DNA from: Thermoleophilia bacterium
Lineage (GTDB): Bacteria > Actinomycetota > Thermoleophilia > Gaiellales > Gaiellaceae
Length of the DNA: 5,952 nt
Direction: 5' to 3'
Assembly (NCBI GenBank): GCA_029858755.1
Contig: JAOUEK010000144.1
Coordinates: 1 to 5,952 of the forward strand
Shown here: positions 5,347 to 5,952 of the stretch, piece by piece
How the letters are laid out: the number at the start of each line of letters is the position of its first letter
Position numbering within the stretch: position 1 is the stretch's first letter
Made by a program: the position numbers and the translations under genes
The notes under the pieces: model-generated
What the model saw: the letters and a program-made list of their open reading frames with translations, nothing else
What the model was told of the DNA's origin: nothing
Databases searched by the model: none

Positions 5347-5949
5347 TCACTCGGCGACCCCGCGGATCATGTAGGCGGGCGGCACGCCGGCGTTGATCTT
5401 CTCGTGGAGCCGGACGATGCCCTCCATCAGCGCCTCGGGCCTGGGCGGGCAGCCCGGGACGTGCACGTCGACGGGGACGATCTTGTCGACGCCCTGCAGG
5501 ATCGTGTAGTTGTTGAACATCCCGCCGGAGGACGCGCAGGCGCCCATTGCGATCACCCACTTCGGCTCCAGCATCTGGTCGTAGACCTGGCGCAGCGGCG
5601 GCGCCATCTTGTGGGTGACGCGGCCGGAGACGATCAGCAGGTCGGCCTGCCGCGGCGACGACGAGAACCGCTCCATCCCGAAGCGGGCGATGTCGTAGCG
5701 CGAGGAGACGATGGTCATCATCTCGATCGCGCAGCAGGCGAGGCCGAACGTGTCGGGCCACACCGAGTGCGAGCGCGCCCACGCGACCGCCTTCTCGACG
5801 GTCGTCAGCAGCAGCGCGTCCTCGACCTTCTCCACCTCGCGCTCGAAGACGCTCGGATCCTCGCCCGGGCGCAGCACGGCCTCGGAGCTCAGCCCGGCCT
5901 TCGAGAGCGGGCGGTCGGAGATCAGCGGGAGCTTGCGCGCTAGTGCCAC
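5347..5949 (-). CDS. nuoB: NADH-quinone oxidoreductase subunit B (NuoB), holds cluster N2
   Basis: Connecting-module subunit (PSST type) that binds 4Fe-4S cluster N2, the last electron carrier before quinone, and forms the quinone pocket with NuoD. The core is complete: [11 protein letters not shown] (68-78) with adjacent Cys72 and Cys73, [20 protein letters not shown] (84-103), [10 protein letters not shown] (108-117), [10 protein letters not shown] (136-145) with Cys138, and [11 protein letters not shown] (164-174) with Cys167; these four cysteines are the N2 ligands. Numbering is from the GTG at 5949-5947, giving 200 residues. About 45 residues precede the conserved region, and only three bases precede this GTG in the window, so I cannot see a ribosome binding site; the true start could lie upstream or slightly inside. 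Its expected upstream neighbour is nuoA. Confidence 0.95.
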   Translation of the reverse strand: MALARKLPLISDRPLSKAGLSSEAVLRPGEDPSVFEREVEKVEDALLLTTVEKAVAWARSHSVWPDTFGLACCAIEMMTIVSSRYDIARFGMERFSSSPRQADLLIVSGRVTHKMAPPLRQVYDQMLEPKWVIAMGACASSGGMFNNYTILQGVDKIVPVDVHVPGCPPRPEALMEGIVRLHEKINAGVPPAYMIRGVAE

Positions 5950-5952
5950 TCG

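Overview
The window is a run of six genes, all on the minus strand, for the peripheral arm of respiratory complex I (type I NADH:quinone oxidoreductase). Read 5'->3' on the minus strand the order is nuoB, nuoC, nuoD, nuoE, nuoF and nuoG, the standard bacterial order. nuoG runs off the low-coordinate edge. nuoB begins only 3 bases from the high-coordinate edge, so nuoA is expected just beyond it, and nuoH onward beyond position 1.

The DNA is very GC-rich, with strong G/C bias at third codon positions and frequent GTG starts (nuoB, nuoC, nuoF, nuoG). Separate nuoC and nuoD genes, N7-cluster cysteines in NuoG and the general protein character fit a high-GC actinobacterium. A deep lineage such as Thermoleophilia is my guess, from overall resemblance rather than any decisive marker.

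The gene products form two modules. NuoE, NuoF and NuoG are the NADH-oxidising module: FMN and most of the Fe-S chain. NuoB, NuoC and NuoD are the quinone-reducing connecting module: cluster N2 and the quinone pocket. All cluster-binding cysteines and the key quinone-site residues that I looked for are present, so the complex looks functional. nuoD/nuoE/nuoF are tightly packed (1-base and 14-base overlaps). The nuoB/nuoC, nuoC/nuoD and nuoF/nuoG junctions are opened by gaps of 127, 225 and 106 bases.

The unusual part lies in those gaps. Each holds one copy of the same repeat (two in tandem before nuoD). Every copy has a 16-base head, a 32-base hairpin (14-base arm, 4-base loop, 14-base arm) and a 15-base tail. 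The tail carries the Shine-Dalgarno sequence and ends exactly at an RTGA, whose RTG is the start codon of the next gene. Arms differ between copies while much of the pairing is kept. The unit can also be read in one frame as a conserved peptide of about 22 residues ending at the TGA of that RTGA. I see this repeat as the best candidate for something undescribed: a dispersed element that supplies a ready-made hairpin, ribosome binding site and start codon at operon junctions. Long plus-strand open frames are antisense shadows of GC-rich genes.
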